A stretch of 64,000 nucleotides of DNA from positions 124,001 through 188,000 of the forward strand of contig NZ_JXST01000002.1 of NCBI RefSeq assembly GCF_000878195.1, in the 5' to 3' direction. Below are positions 55,721 through 64,000 of the stretch, in pieces. Both the position numbers and the translations under genes were made by a program. The notes beneath the pieces were generated by a model. The model had not been told where the DNA came from. It saw nothing but the letters and a program-made list of their open reading frames with translations, and ran no database searches. Position 1 is the first letter of the stretch. Every line of letters begins with the position of its first letter. This DNA is from Mycolicibacterium llatzerense (GTDB taxonomy: Bacteria; Actinomycetota; Actinomycetes; Mycobacteriales; Mycobacteriaceae).

Positions 55721-56398
55721 CTAGAGCTCCTCGACGCTGAGGATGCCGTCTTGCACCGCGCGGGCGACGAGTTGGGCTTTGGTGGCTGCCGGCCGCCCCG
55801 CTGCGGCGTACTTGGCGCGGACGCGTTGCAGGTGGGTCCGGACGGTGGTTGGGGCCAGGTGCAGGCGCTTGGCGACGATGTCCTTGCTTTCCGTCTGAAA
55901 CCAGGCCTTGAGCACTTCGCGTTCGCGATGGGTGAGCCCGGGGCGGCCGGAATCAGTGTCCGAGCAGATGGCCGCGGCCATCCGGGGCCCGACGTACGGC
56001 TCGTGGGTGCTGGCCGCGCGGATGGCCTCGATCAGCTGGCTCTGGCCTTCGCTCTTGGCCAGATACGTGATCACCCCGATGGACAGGCAGCGCAGAATGA
56101 CCTCGGCGTTCTCCAGGTGCGAATAGACGATCACCGCATGACCGGCGTCGACGATGGCGGTGACGGCGTCGAAATCGGGCTGGCGGCTGCGTAATTCGAG
56201 GTCGAGGATGACCGCGGCCAGCTCGCCACCGGCCTTGGGATACAGGGCAAGGAAGGATTCGGCATCGGGATGGTCGGATGCGACGCGGATCGGCGGGTCG
56301 GCCTTTGCACACCATGCGGCGATGCCGGTGTGGATGACGTCGTGGTCATCGACGACGGCGATGGCCAGGGGCTCAGGCGGGGTGGCCGGCGAGGTCAT
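55721..56398 (-). CDS. NarL/LuxR-type response regulator
   Basis: 225 residues, ATG 56398, overlapping the kinase gene by 26 bp. Receiver domain: AIAVVDDHDVIHTGI, phospho-acceptor Asp66 in AAVILDLELR, and Lys in TYLAKSEGQ. The C-terminal LuxR HTH is LTHREREVLKAWFQTESKDI followed by VAKRLHLAPTTVRTHLQRVR. It is the output partner of the kinase encoded upstream and probably regulates neighbouring catabolic genes (inference from position). Confidence 0.92.
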   Translation of the reverse strand: MTSPATPPEPLAIAVVDDHDVIHTGIAAWCAKADPPIRVASDHPDAESFLALYPKAGGELAAVILDLELRSRQPDFDAVTAIVDAGHAVIVYSHLENAEVILRCLSIGVITYLAKSEGQSQLIEAIRAASTHEPYVGPRMAAAICSDTDSGRPGLTHREREVLKAWFQTESKDIVAKRLHLAPTTVRTHLQRVRAKYAAAGRPAATKAQLVARAVQDGILSVEEL

Positions 56399-58604
56399 GG
56401 CTGACTGGTCCTTCTGCGAGCTGGAGTTGGAAGGTGATCCATACGGTGTCGTCGAGGGTGGTGACGTCGAATCCATCGTTGGCGCCGACGTCAATCTCGG
56501 TCGGGATTTCGGCGACTTTGGCGCCGTGACACACGACGCTGATCTCCGCGCCGGTCGATTCGCCGGTCACGGTGATGCGAGCGGCGGTGCTGGTCGCGGC
56601 GAGGGCGAGGTCGAGCAGGTGCGCGATCCGCCGTGCTGCGGCTTCGTCGACGGTGGGTAAGGCGCCGTCGACGTTGATGGCTACCGCAACGCCGCGATCC
56701 TGGGCGGCGTCGATGTGCGGACGCAGCTCGCGCAACAGGACGTGCTGAAATATCGACGACTGGTCGAAAAGCGTTCGCAGTCGCTGGTATTCGTTCTGAG
56801 CGTGCTGTTGGACGGCGGCGTCCAGCGGAGCGCCGTCGGCGAGGCTCACCAACAGCGGACGGATCGTCTCGGCCAGATCGGCGTAGCGGCGCAGGTACTC
56901 GGCCTGAACCGCATCGGCGATCCGGTTCGCGGTCAGAAGTTGCTTGCGCGCAGCGGTTTCCGCGGCCGCATCGGCGGCGGCACCTCTGATGAGGTTGTCG
57001 AAGAACAGGCCGCACAGCTGGATGAGCAGAACGCTCACCGTGCCGTACCCGATGTCGACGATGTTGTCCATCGAGAGGTCGTGAACGACGGCGTAGCCGA
57101 TCGGGATGGTCCAACACAGGACCAGGATGCTGATGCTGTAGCGGAGCCTCTCGTTGAGCAACAGGGGGAGCGCGCACCAGCCGATCGCGCCCTGCATCCA
57201 TTGCACGTCGGTGTCGAGTTGCGCAACCGGCAGGGACGCCGATTGCACCACCGAAATAACCAGCAAGGCGGCAATGCCCGCACGGGTGGGCAGACCGGGC
57301 ACGCCGAGGCGCCGGACCACGGCCGAGAGCGTGATGGCCGCGGCTACGGCGATCAATGCCAACTGCAGCTTGGGGTGTGCGGTCGAGTGCATCGCGGTGG
57401 GGGCGATCGCCAGTAGGTTGGCGATGGCATAAGCGGTCAACATCAGGCTGTATCCGGTGCGGGCGCGTTCGATCATCCGCTCCGGGTCTGCTGGATTCGC
57501 CACGGGAGTGGATGTGGGCCAGCGTAATTCAACGGTGGTGCCGCGCCCCGGTGCTGTCGTCACCACTGATTCGCCGCCGAGCCGCCGCATGCGGGCGGCG
57601 ATCGAGTTGGCCAGTCCGTATCCATGGGTTGGTTGCGTGGCGTCGAATCCGCAGCCGTCGTCGGCGATGCGCACCAGGCCGGGCTGGATCGTGACGGTGA
57701 CGCCAGTTGCGGCGGCATGCCGGTCCACGTTGGTGAGGGCTTCGCGTGCCGCGGCGGCGACGATCGTCGCGGTGGCACCGTCCAGCCACATCTGGGTTGG
57801 TCCCGCCAAGGTGACCGGGGTAGTGATGTGTGTGATGTTGTCACGCAGTGCCGCAACAAGATCGGCGGGTGGAGCCGGTGCCCACGACCGATCGTCGAAG
57901 ACTTCGAGATCGCGGCGCGCCTGCGTTGCGATACGCGTCGGCGACACCGCGCTGCCGGTGCCCACGATCAGCAGCGTGGAGGCGACGGTGTCGTGCAGCA
58001 GCCGCAGTTGTTCCCGGTCGTACTCACGGACGGCTGCGTTGACCTCGTGTTGCAGTTCGGCGGCATGCCGGTTCGCGCGCGCGGCGTCGACCGAATCGGT
58101 GACCCGCAACATCAGAACGCGGTTCAGCGTCGCCGCCAGCCACAGCACCGCGAAGTAGACGGCGATGTTGCCGCCGACGTGGCCCCACCCGAAAGCTGTG
58201 GTGCCGAGAACGTACGCAGCGGCCACTCCGAGGGCGAGCGCGACATTGATCCATGGGGTGAAGACGGTGAAGCTGATGATCGCTGTCCCGGCAATGGCCA
58301 CCAGGCTGAAGGTGGACAGGTGGACATGGACGTTGGACGCCAGCATCGGGATGGTCAGGCAGGCGACGATGGTGACGGCGTAGTCGACTGCGAAGACGCG
58401 TGCTGTCGTGGAATGCGTGATCAGCCGATAGGTGGCCCAGGTGCCGGCCGCCAGTGCGAAAGCAGTGCCGACGGCACTGACCGAATACTCGGTGGTGACC
58501 ATGACGGCGTACACCACCAAGCTGCCGCCGTTGCGCAGCACCAGGCTGAGCAGCATCGCCTGACTCAGGAAGTTGCGCCGGGCGGCGTCCGCCGTGTCAC
58601 CCAT
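56373..58604 (-). CDS. Double-module membrane histidine kinase
   Basis: 743 residues, about twice the usual NarX/DesK-type length. Residues 1-160: about five or six membrane helices. 160-385: coiled region with the H-box His204 (REQLRLLHDTVASTLL), then an HATPase domain (AAAREALTNVDRHA near 285-300, IADDGCGFD and GYGLANSIAARM). 385-545: a second group of membrane helices. 545-743: a second coiled and HATPase-like module (AAETAARKQLLTANRIADAV, ARRIAHLLDLALAAT, IEVGAND-like end) with no obvious H-box or G-boxes. The second half looks like a degenerate kinase used for sensing or regulation. It forms an operon with the response regulator. Confidence 0.87.
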   Translation of the reverse strand: MGDTADAARRNFLSQAMLLSLVLRNGGSLVVYAVMVTTEYSVSAVGTAFALAAGTWATYRLITHSTTARVFAVDYAVTIVACLTIPMLASNVHVHLSTFSLVAIAGTAIISFTVFTPWINVALALGVAAAYVLGTTAFGWGHVGGNIAVYFAVLWLAATLNRVLMLRVTDSVDAARANRHAAELQHEVNAAVREYDREQLRLLHDTVASTLLIVGTGSAVSPTRIATQARRDLEVFDDRSWAPAPPADLVAALRDNITHITTPVTLAGPTQMWLDGATATIVAAAAREALTNVDRHAAATGVTVTIQPGLVRIADDGCGFDATQPTHGYGLANSIAARMRRLGGESVVTTAPGRGTTVELRWPTSTPVANPADPERMIERARTGYSLMLTAYAIANLLAIAPTAMHSTAHPKLQLALIAVAAAITLSAVVRRLGVPGLPTRAGIAALLVISVVQSASLPVAQLDTDVQWMQGAIGWCALPLLLNERLRYSISILVLCWTIPIGYAVVHDLSMDNIVDIGYGTVSVLLIQLCGLFFDNLIRGAAADAAAETAARKQLLTANRIADAVQAEYLRRYADLAETIRPLLVSLADGAPLDAAVQQHAQNEYQRLRTLFDQSSIFQHVLLRELRPHIDAAQDRGVAVAINVDGALPTVDEAAARRIAHLLDLALAATSTAARITVTGESTGAEISVVCHGAKVAEIPTEIDVGANDGFDVTTLDDTVWITFQLQLAEGPVSHDLAGHPA

Positions 58605-59233
58605 GGTTGGCCTGATCGTCTTCCGTTACCCGGATGCGGCGGCCCGGCCACGATACGTCGCACCAGGAGCAGATGCAGCGAACAATTGAGATGGCATCGG
58701 CACTCCCGTGGAGGCCATCGCGGAGACGTTGGCGATTCCTTTGCTGGAACGCCGTGCGGAGGTACGGGCCGTACCCCCGGCTGTCGGACGAATTACCAGT
58801 TGAAAGTCGATGTTTACCCGCGGTGAACGCCCCGTCATTCCCTCGCCTCCCCGCACATTTACGATGCTGGCATATTGGTTTTAGCACGTTCGGACGACGA
58901 TCTACGGCCGAGCGCTCGAATCGATCTGGCAAACGACCACCAATCCAGGTGTTTCATACGTTCGGCGGACAAGCGGCTGTCCGGATTCGCCGGTCGTGTC
59001 CCCGCCGCGACACGTATTCACTCCGTTACCTGCGATGACCACGGCCGGATCGGGTTCGGGCGCATAATGGCGGTGATGCCCCAGCACTGCGGCGAGCAGA
59101 GCGGATCATCCGACTGATGCCACACCCCGGCATCGGCCGGCGACCCCCATCACCCGGGGGTTGCCCTGGTCGCCACCGCGCTGAGCTTCTCGCGGACTGG
59201 CGGCCGAACATGCCGTCACCGAAAGGAGGCGGT
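58605..59233. other. 629-bp divergent intergenic region, no gene seen
   Basis: It separates the kinase gene (minus) from bkdA (plus). No reading frame here has convincing start signals or coding bias. A short inverted repeat CGTGTC/GACACG is at 58995-59014, and CATAAT near 59063 is a weak -10 candidate for bkdA. The part from 58755 to 59040 is less GC-rich than the rest, as expected for promoters. Confidence 0.5.
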
Positions 59234-60331
59234 ATGGCTGATGTGTCGGTCCCTGGCCTGGACAACCGGGTGGACCTTGAACCCGTGCAACTCATCGCGC
59301 CCGACGGCGCACCCACCTCCGACGCGCGGTACCGCCGCGACCTGCCGCCCGAAACGCTGGGCTGGCTCTACGAGGAGATGGTCGTCACCCGCGACCTGGA
59401 CGGCGAATTCGTCAATCTGCAACGTCAGGGCGAGCTCGCACTGTTCGCCTCGTGCCGCGGCCAGGAAGCCGCGCAGGTCGGCGCGGCGGCCTGCCTGCGC
59501 AAGACCGACTGGCTGTTCCCGCAGTACCGAGAACTCGGCGCCCTGCTGGTCCGCGGCATCACGGCCGCCCAGATCAGCGCCGTGTGGCGGGGCCGCTGGC
59601 ATGGCGGCCTGGGGTTCACCGAAAAGCACTGTGCGCCAATATCGATAGATATCGGCACGCATGGCCTGCACGCGGTCGGCGCGGCGATGGCCGCGCAACG
59701 GCTCGGGGAGGACTCGGTGACCGTGGCGTTCGTCGGCGACGGCGGCACCTCCGAAGGCGATATGCACGAGGCGCTCAACATCGCGGCCGTCACCTCGGCG
59801 CCGTGTGTGTTCTTCGTGCAGAACAACCAGTGGGCCATCTCGGTGCCGGTGCGTCACCAGCAGGCGGGACCGTCGATCGCGCACCGCGCCATCGGCTACG
59901 GCATGCCCGGAATCCGGGTCGACGGCAACGACGTGCTGGCCTGCTACGCGGTGGTGTCGGAGGCGGCGCAGCGCGCCCGTGACGGTGGTGGTCCGACGCT
60001 CATCGAGGCCGTCACCTACCGGATGGGGCCGCACACCACCTCCGATGACCCGACCCGCTACCGCGACCCGGACGAGCTGAAGCACTGGGAGGCACGCGAT
60101 CCCATCGCGCGCTACCGGGCCTACCTGGAAACCGTCGGGGTGTGGACCCCACGACTGCAGGAGCACGTGGAGAACCGCTCGCGCCGACTGCGCGCTGATC
60201 TGCGTGAGTCCGTCCTGTCCGCACCGGACTTCGACGTCGCGGACATGTTCGACAACGTCTACGCCGACATCACACCCGAACTGGCCCGGCAGCGTGACGC
60301 GCTGTTGGCCGAACTGGATTGGGAGGGTTGA
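59234..60331 (+). CDS. bkdA: Branched-chain 2-oxo acid dehydrogenase E1 alpha
   Basis: 365 residues; ATG 59234 is chosen for the strong AAAGGAGGC (59222-59230) before it. Thiamine diphosphate motif: GDGGTSEGDMHEALN (Gly168 onward) ending VQNNQWAIS. The phosphorylation-loop region YRMGPHTTSDDPTRYR is of the branched-chain type. With BkdB it decarboxylates 2-oxo acids from Leu, Ile and Val and loads the acyl group on BkdC lipoate. Length equals the M. tuberculosis protein within two residues. Confidence 0.95.
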   Translation: MADVSVPGLDNRVDLEPVQLIAPDGAPTSDARYRRDLPPETLGWLYEEMVVTRDLDGEFVNLQRQGELALFASCRGQEAAQVGAAACLRKTDWLFPQYRELGALLVRGITAAQISAVWRGRWHGGLGFTEKHCAPISIDIGTHGLHAVGAAMAAQRLGEDSVTVAFVGDGGTSEGDMHEALNIAAVTSAPCVFFVQNNQWAISVPVRHQQAGPSIAHRAIGYGMPGIRVDGNDVLACYAVVSEAAQRARDGGGPTLIEAVTYRMGPHTTSDDPTRYRDPDELKHWEARDPIARYRAYLETVGVWTPRLQEHVENRSRRLRADLRESVLSAPDFDVADMFDNVYADITPELARQRDALLAELDWEG

Positions 60332-60332
60332 C

Positions 60333-61385
60333 ATGACGCAGATCATCGAGCGACCGGCGTGGCCCGGTGACGCGGAGCCCGACGAGCCGAGGCCGCCAAC
60401 CGGATCGCCCACGGCGACCACGGTTTCCATGGTGCAGGCCATCAACCGCGCCCTGCACGACGCGATGGCCGCCGACGACCGGGTGCTGGTCTTCGGCGAG
60501 GACGTCGCCCAGCTGGGCGGGGTGTTTCGGGTCACCGATGGCCTGCACGAAACCTTCGGGGAAGCACGGTGTTTCGATACCCCGCTGGCGGAGTCGGCGA
60601 TCGTGGGGATCGCCATCGGCATGGCGATCCGCGGCATGGTGCCGGTACCCGAAATCCAGTTCGACGGATTCGCCGCCCCGGCGTTCGATCAGATCGTCAG
60701 CCATCTCGCGAAGTACCGGATGCGCACCCATGGCGATGTCGACATGCAGGTGACCATCCGCATCCCGTCGTTCGGCGGTATCGGTGCGGTGGAACATCAT
60801 TCGGAATCCACCGAGTCGTACTGGCTGCACACCGCCGGACTCAAGGTCGTGATCCCGTCGACGCCGTCGGACACGTATTGGCTGTTACGCGAGGCCATCT
60901 CGTCTCGTGACCCGGTGATCTTCCTGGAGCCCAAACGCCGGTACTGGACCAAGGGGGAGTTGGACACCAGCGTGCCGGCGCCACCCATCGGGCGGGCCGC
61001 GGTGCGGCGCGCCGGGCGGGACGTCACCGTCATCACCTACGGCTCACTCGTCGACACTGCGCTGGCTGCAGCCGATCTGGCTGACGGCCATGACCTGGAG
61101 GTCATCGACCTGCGGTCGCTGAACCCACTCGACTTCGACACCATCGCGGCCTCGATCCGCAAAACCGGGCGCGCGGTGATCATGCACGAAGGGCCGCGCA
61201 CCCTGGGGTTCGGTGCCGAACTGGCCGCCCGGATCTCCGAGGAGCTCTTCTACGACCTGGAGGCACCCGTGTTGCGCGCCACCGGCTTTGACACTCCCTA
61301 CCCGCCGGCCCGGCTGGAGAAACTGTGGCTGCCCGGCGTGGACCGGCTGCTGGACTGCGTACACCAGGCGATGAGCCAGCCATGA
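60333..61385 (+). CDS. bkdB: Branched-chain 2-oxo acid dehydrogenase E1 beta
   Basis: 350 residues, ATG 60333, one base after the bkdA stop. Transketolase-like motifs: [57 protein letters not shown] and the C-terminal [15 protein letters not shown]. It contributes the second half of the ThDP site of the heterotetrameric E1. The stop overlaps the bkdC start (ATGA). Confidence 0.95.
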   Translation: MTQIIERPAWPGDAEPDEPRPPTGSPTATTVSMVQAINRALHDAMAADDRVLVFGEDVAQLGGVFRVTDGLHETFGEARCFDTPLAESAIVGIAIGMAIRGMVPVPEIQFDGFAAPAFDQIVSHLAKYRMRTHGDVDMQVTIRIPSFGGIGAVEHHSESTESYWLHTAGLKVVIPSTPSDTYWLLREAISSRDPVIFLEPKRRYWTKGELDTSVPAPPIGRAAVRRAGRDVTVITYGSLVDTALAAADLADGHDLEVIDLRSLNPLDFDTIAASIRKTGRAVIMHEGPRTLGFGAELAARISEELFYDLEAPVLRATGFDTPYPPARLEKLWLPGVDRLLDCVHQAMSQP

Positions 61386-62581
61386 CGGCGACACGCGACT
61401 TCCTGGTACCCGACCTCGGTGAAGGCTTGGAGGACGCCACCATCACCTCCTGGGCAGTGGCAGTGGGGGACACCGTCGAGCTCAACCAGGTCCTGTGCAC
61501 CGTGGAGACCAACAAGGCGGCCGTGGAGATACCCAGCCCGTACGCCGGTGTGGTGACCGAACTCGGTGGGGCAGAAGGGCAGACGCTCGCCGTGGGCGCT
61601 GTGCTGGTCCGCATCGCCACCGATGCGCCGGCGGTGGCGGAACCTGCACCCGAGCCACAGGCTGAGCCCACAGCCGAGCCGAAAGCCAAAGCACCCGAAC
61701 GCAAACCCGTGCTGGTCGGCTACGGCGCGGACGCTGAACTCGATACCACCCGGCGCCGTCCCCGGGCCAAACCGCGGGTGCGCAAGCTGGCTGCAGAACT
61801 ACATGTGGACTTGGCCGGGGTGGCGCCGTCCGGACCGGACGGCATCGTCACGCGTCAGGACGTGCTCGCCTCGGCGCACCAGACCGTCGACGCCGACCTG
61901 GTTCCCGTGACCGGCGTACACGCCGAGATGGCACGCCGGATGTCGGTGTCACGCAAGGAGATACCGGACGCGCATGCCTCGGTGCAGGTGGACTGTTTTG
62001 AATTGCTCCGGGTGCGCGACACCTTGGCCGTCGCCGACGGCACCGTCACGCCGTTCGTGTTGACGCTGCGACTGCTCGCCATCGCGCTGCGGCACCACCG
62101 CGAGTTCAACGCCACCTGGGTGCCGGCCGAACACGGTGCGGGCGTGCATCTTCACGAATCGGTGCACCTGGGTATCGGCGTCGCGACCTCGCGTGGATTG
62201 CTGGTGCCGGTGGTACGGGACGCAGAGCGCCTGTCCACCCGGGAGCTGGCCTGGGCGGTGGACGGGCTGATCCGCGCCGCCCGCGAGGGCACGCTGAAAC
62301 CCGCCCAGTTGCACGGCTCGACGTTCACCGTGTCGAACTTCGGGGCGCTCGGTCTGGATGAAGGGGTACCCGTCATCAACTATCCGGAGGCGGCGATCCT
62401 CGGGATGGGGACGCTCAAGCCCCGTGCCGTGGTGCGCGACGGCGAGGTGGTGGCACGGCCGACCATGACGCTCACCTGTGCCTTCGACCACCGGATCGCC
62501 GACGGAGCCGGGGCAGCCGCGTTCCTCGGTGAATTACGGGCCCTCATCGAGACGCCCGAACTGGCGCTGCTCGACGGATAG
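61382..62581 (+). CDS. bkdC: Branched-chain 2-oxo acid dehydrogenase E2 (lipoyl acyltransferase)
   Basis: 399 residues, ATG 61382. N-terminal lipoyl domain with Lys45 in VETNKAAVE, an Ala/Pro/Glu linker (about 80-115), the peripheral subunit-binding domain [15 protein letters not shown] to [10 protein letters not shown] (about 130-165), and the catalytic domain ending with His370-Asp374-Gly375 in [10 protein letters not shown]. It transfers the acyl group to CoA. The E3 subunit (lipoamide dehydrogenase) is not encoded in this window. The stop directly abuts the convergent hydratase stop. Confidence 0.95.
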   Translation: MTATRDFLVPDLGEGLEDATITSWAVAVGDTVELNQVLCTVETNKAAVEIPSPYAGVVTELGGAEGQTLAVGAVLVRIATDAPAVAEPAPEPQAEPTAEPKAKAPERKPVLVGYGADAELDTTRRRPRAKPRVRKLAAELHVDLAGVAPSGPDGIVTRQDVLASAHQTVDADLVPVTGVHAEMARRMSVSRKEIPDAHASVQVDCFELLRVRDTLAVADGTVTPFVLTLRLLAIALRHHREFNATWVPAEHGAGVHLHESVHLGIGVATSRGLLVPVVRDAERLSTRELAWAVDGLIRAAREGTLKPAQLHGSTFTVSNFGALGLDEGVPVINYPEAAILGMGTLKPRAVVRDGEVVARPTMTLTCAFDHRIADGAGAAAFLGELRALIETPELALLDG

Positions 62582-63337
62582 TCAGCGTTGCTTGGCAGCG
62601 GCCAATCGCGCAGCGAACTCCGGTGATTCGATCGATGCCGCCTGCGGGGCGATCTCGATGTCGACCGCCTTGGCGTGCTGCTCGTTGTCCAGGACACCGG
62701 GATGGTCCGTCGCGCGCATCGACGCCTTGGTGGCCAGCACCACCTCGCGGGGTGCCGATGCCGGACCGGCGGCCAGCGCCAGAGCCGCGGCGACGGGGTC
62801 GTCGGCGACCTCCAGCGCCAAGCCGTGCCGCACGGCGGCGTCAGCGTCGAACCTCATGCCGAACAACAGCGCCGCCCGTGCCGCCTGCGGGCCGATGGCG
62901 CGCTGCAGCATCCAGGTCGCGCCGCCACCCGGATGAATCCCGAGCTTCTGGAACCGTGGGTCGAAGACCGCGCCGGGCCCGGCGATCCGGACGTCGGCGG
63001 CGAGCGCAAGGTTCAGCCCCGCCCCGACGGCCGGGCCGTTCACCGCGGCGATCGTCGGCAGCGTGCAGTCGGCCACCGCGAGGAAGCCGTCGTAGATCAC
63101 CCGCAGACCGTTCACCGTGGCGGCACCGAGCGCGGTCAGATCGGCGCCGGCACAGAACGCCTTGCCTGCGCCCGTCACGACCACGGCGTGCACGCCATGA
63201 TCGGCCTCAGCGGCGTTGATCGCGGCCCGCAGGCCGGCAGACATTTCCGCGGTCACCGCGTTGCGGCGGTCGGGATCGTTGACGGTGATGAGCGCGACGC
63301 GGTCGATGACCTGCGTCAGTACGAGATCGGACACCAC
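62582..63337 (-). CDS. Enoyl-CoA hydratase/isomerase family protein
   Basis: 251 residues from GTG 63337 (GTG 63334 equally possible; TAGGCT just upstream suggests a leaderless message). [20 protein letters not shown] supplies one oxyanion-hole residue and [20 protein letters not shown] the other; [17 protein letters not shown] has Gly-Gly where the catalytic Glu of crotonases would be followed by Gly. It may be a hydratase, isomerase or thioesterase-like member. Position beside bkd suggests a role in branched-chain acyl-CoA metabolism. Confidence 0.88.
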   Translation of the reverse strand: MVSDLVLTQVIDRVALITVNDPDRRNAVTAEMSAGLRAAINAAEADHGVHAVVVTGAGKAFCAGADLTALGAATVNGLRVIYDGFLAVADCTLPTIAAVNGPAVGAGLNLALAADVRIAGPGAVFDPRFQKLGIHPGGGATWMLQRAIGPQAARAALLFGMRFDADAAVRHGLALEVADDPVAAALALAAGPASAPREVVLATKASMRATDHPGVLDNEQHAKAVDIEIAPQAASIESPEFAARLAAAKQR

Positions 63338-63452
63338 CCCAGCCTATGGCCTGTGTTTCGACTCACGTGAGTCAAAACCTTTACCCGAGGTCATTTCTGC
63401 GAAACAACTGTGTGATTGCTTTGCTGTTCGTGTTGAGAGGCGTTCGGAGTTC

Positions 63453-64000
63453 ATGTTGAAGCGTTTTGCTGTGGTTGCTGCTGTGAGCATGTTGCTCCCG
63501 TTGGGGGCAGCGACCACCGCGTTCGCCGACCCCGCGCCCGCCGGTGACGACGGCCCGCCGCCGGACACCGGCATCGTGGCCTCGGACGAACCGGCGACGG
63601 TCACAACGCCCGACGGCTGGACGCTCACGGTGGTGGCCAAGAACGAGACCGAGCTGCCCGTCGCACCTCTCACGACAGCGGTCAGCTCCCGCGAATACCT
63701 GGTGGGCGGCACGTTCACCGGAACAGTGACCGGCAAGGGCAAGACCACCCTCGCCGGCGGCACGCTGGAGGCGGGCTACCAGATCGGCTGCGGCATCGAG
63801 CTGGGCCAGGTCCGTCTGGTCGGCTCCATCGGTATCGCTACCTCCGGGTCGACGCTGGCCGGATTGCTCCCCACGGGCGTGAGTGTCCCGATGTCGGGCA
63901 CCGTGGAAATCCACCCGAAGCCCGGCACGGTCACCCAGGTACCCGTCGACAAGAAGTCCTTCAAGGCCGCGCCCGTGCGCATCACGCTCAAGGACACGCA
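63453..64000 (+). CDS. MspA-family porin-like protein (C-terminus outside window)
   Basis: 182 residues are visible from ATG 63453, preceded by CGGAG. The signal peptide MLKRFAVVAAVSMLLPLGAA is followed by a cut near TAFADPAP. The mature part has an acidic Pro-rich start, then TVTTPDGWTLTVVAKNETEL, SREYLVGGTFTGTV and GGTLEAGYQIGCGIELGQV, which is the MspA beta-barrel pattern (compare EGTLELGYQIG). MspA proteins form octameric outer-membrane channels for small hydrophilic solutes. The Pro-rich N-terminal addition and a Cys after YQIG are unlike classical MspA, so it is a distant paralogue. No stop occurs before the window edge. Confidence 0.85.
   Translation, partial: MLKRFAVVAAVSMLLPLGAATTAFADPAPAGDDGPPPDTGIVASDEPATVTTPDGWTLTVVAKNETELPVAPLTTAVSSREYLVGGTFTGTVTGKGKTTLAGGTLEAGYQIGCGIELGQVRLVGSIGIATSGSTLAGLLPTGVSVPMSGTVEIHPKPGTVTQVPVDKKSFKAAPVRITLKDT

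Noticed and set aside
58634..59038. 134-codon plus-strand frame in the kinase-bkdA gap
   Set aside because: No ribosome binding site and no domain; the composition is that of a promoter region rather than a gene.

Overview
The window comes from a fast-growing, non-tuberculous mycobacterium (Mycolicibacterium/Mycobacterium type). The DNA is GC-rich. It carries a single-chain 3,073-residue type I fatty acid synthase followed by acpS, an MmpL transporter, an MspA-family porin and many acyl-CoA enzymes. From the fas neighbourhood to the bkd genes the gene order matches, from memory of the M. tuberculosis map, the block Rv2525c to Rv2495c. No search could be run, so species and orthology are inferred from motifs, lengths and order.

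Region by region. (1) 1-11.4 kb: a truncated OmpR-type response regulator, a small secreted protein, then a catabolic region. It holds a CoA-transferase and thiolase, and a TetR-controlled divergent aromatic ring-cleavage cluster: flavoprotein hydroxylase, C-C hydrolase, extradiol dioxygenase and amidohydrolase on +, and TetR, a cut-down aldehyde dehydrogenase and 4-hydroxy-2-oxovalerate aldolase on -. An acyl-CoA dehydrogenase follows. (2) 11.4-22.7 kb: an unknown protein divergent from an MmpL; a TetR divergent from a DUF4242 / acyl-CoA-dehydrogenase-like flavoprotein / NitT-SsuABC-type transporter operon; two convergent IspD-family genes, one degenerate; an LtrA protein. (3) 22.8-35.9 kb: the conserved fatty-acid block: Tat-exported DUF1906 protein, fas, acpS, a LysE exporter and an M20 peptidase. 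(4) 35.9-40.7 kb: an accessory cassette (GntR, acyl-CoA ligase, class II aldolase, amidohydrolase) and a small acidic protein, lying between genes that I recall as neighbours in M. tuberculosis. (5) 40.8-48.9 kb: bcp, a DUF3618 protein, two tiny genes, tRNA-Lys, a SnoaL-like protein, an acetyltransferase, tRNA-His, orn, a HerA-like ATPase, SDR, MFS and MmpS-like genes. (6) 48.9-63.3 kb: a leucine/branched-chain acid catabolic cluster (TetR, accD1, accA1, fadE19, MaoC, citE, then bkdABC and an enoyl-CoA hydratase). It is interrupted between citE and bkdA by an unusual two-component system whose kinase looks like two kinases in one chain. (7) An MspA-type porin runs off the right edge.

The most unusual signals are: a family of three long intergenic hairpins with constant outer arms and completely different, yet self-complementary, inner arms, each between convergent genes; a stand-alone C-terminal domain of acylating aldehyde dehydrogenase without its catalytic half, coupled to its usual aldolase partner; a degenerate IspD paralogue facing an intact one; a dense cluster of GTAACC motifs with mutually exclusive pairings upstream of fas; and two very small genes next to tRNA-Lys.
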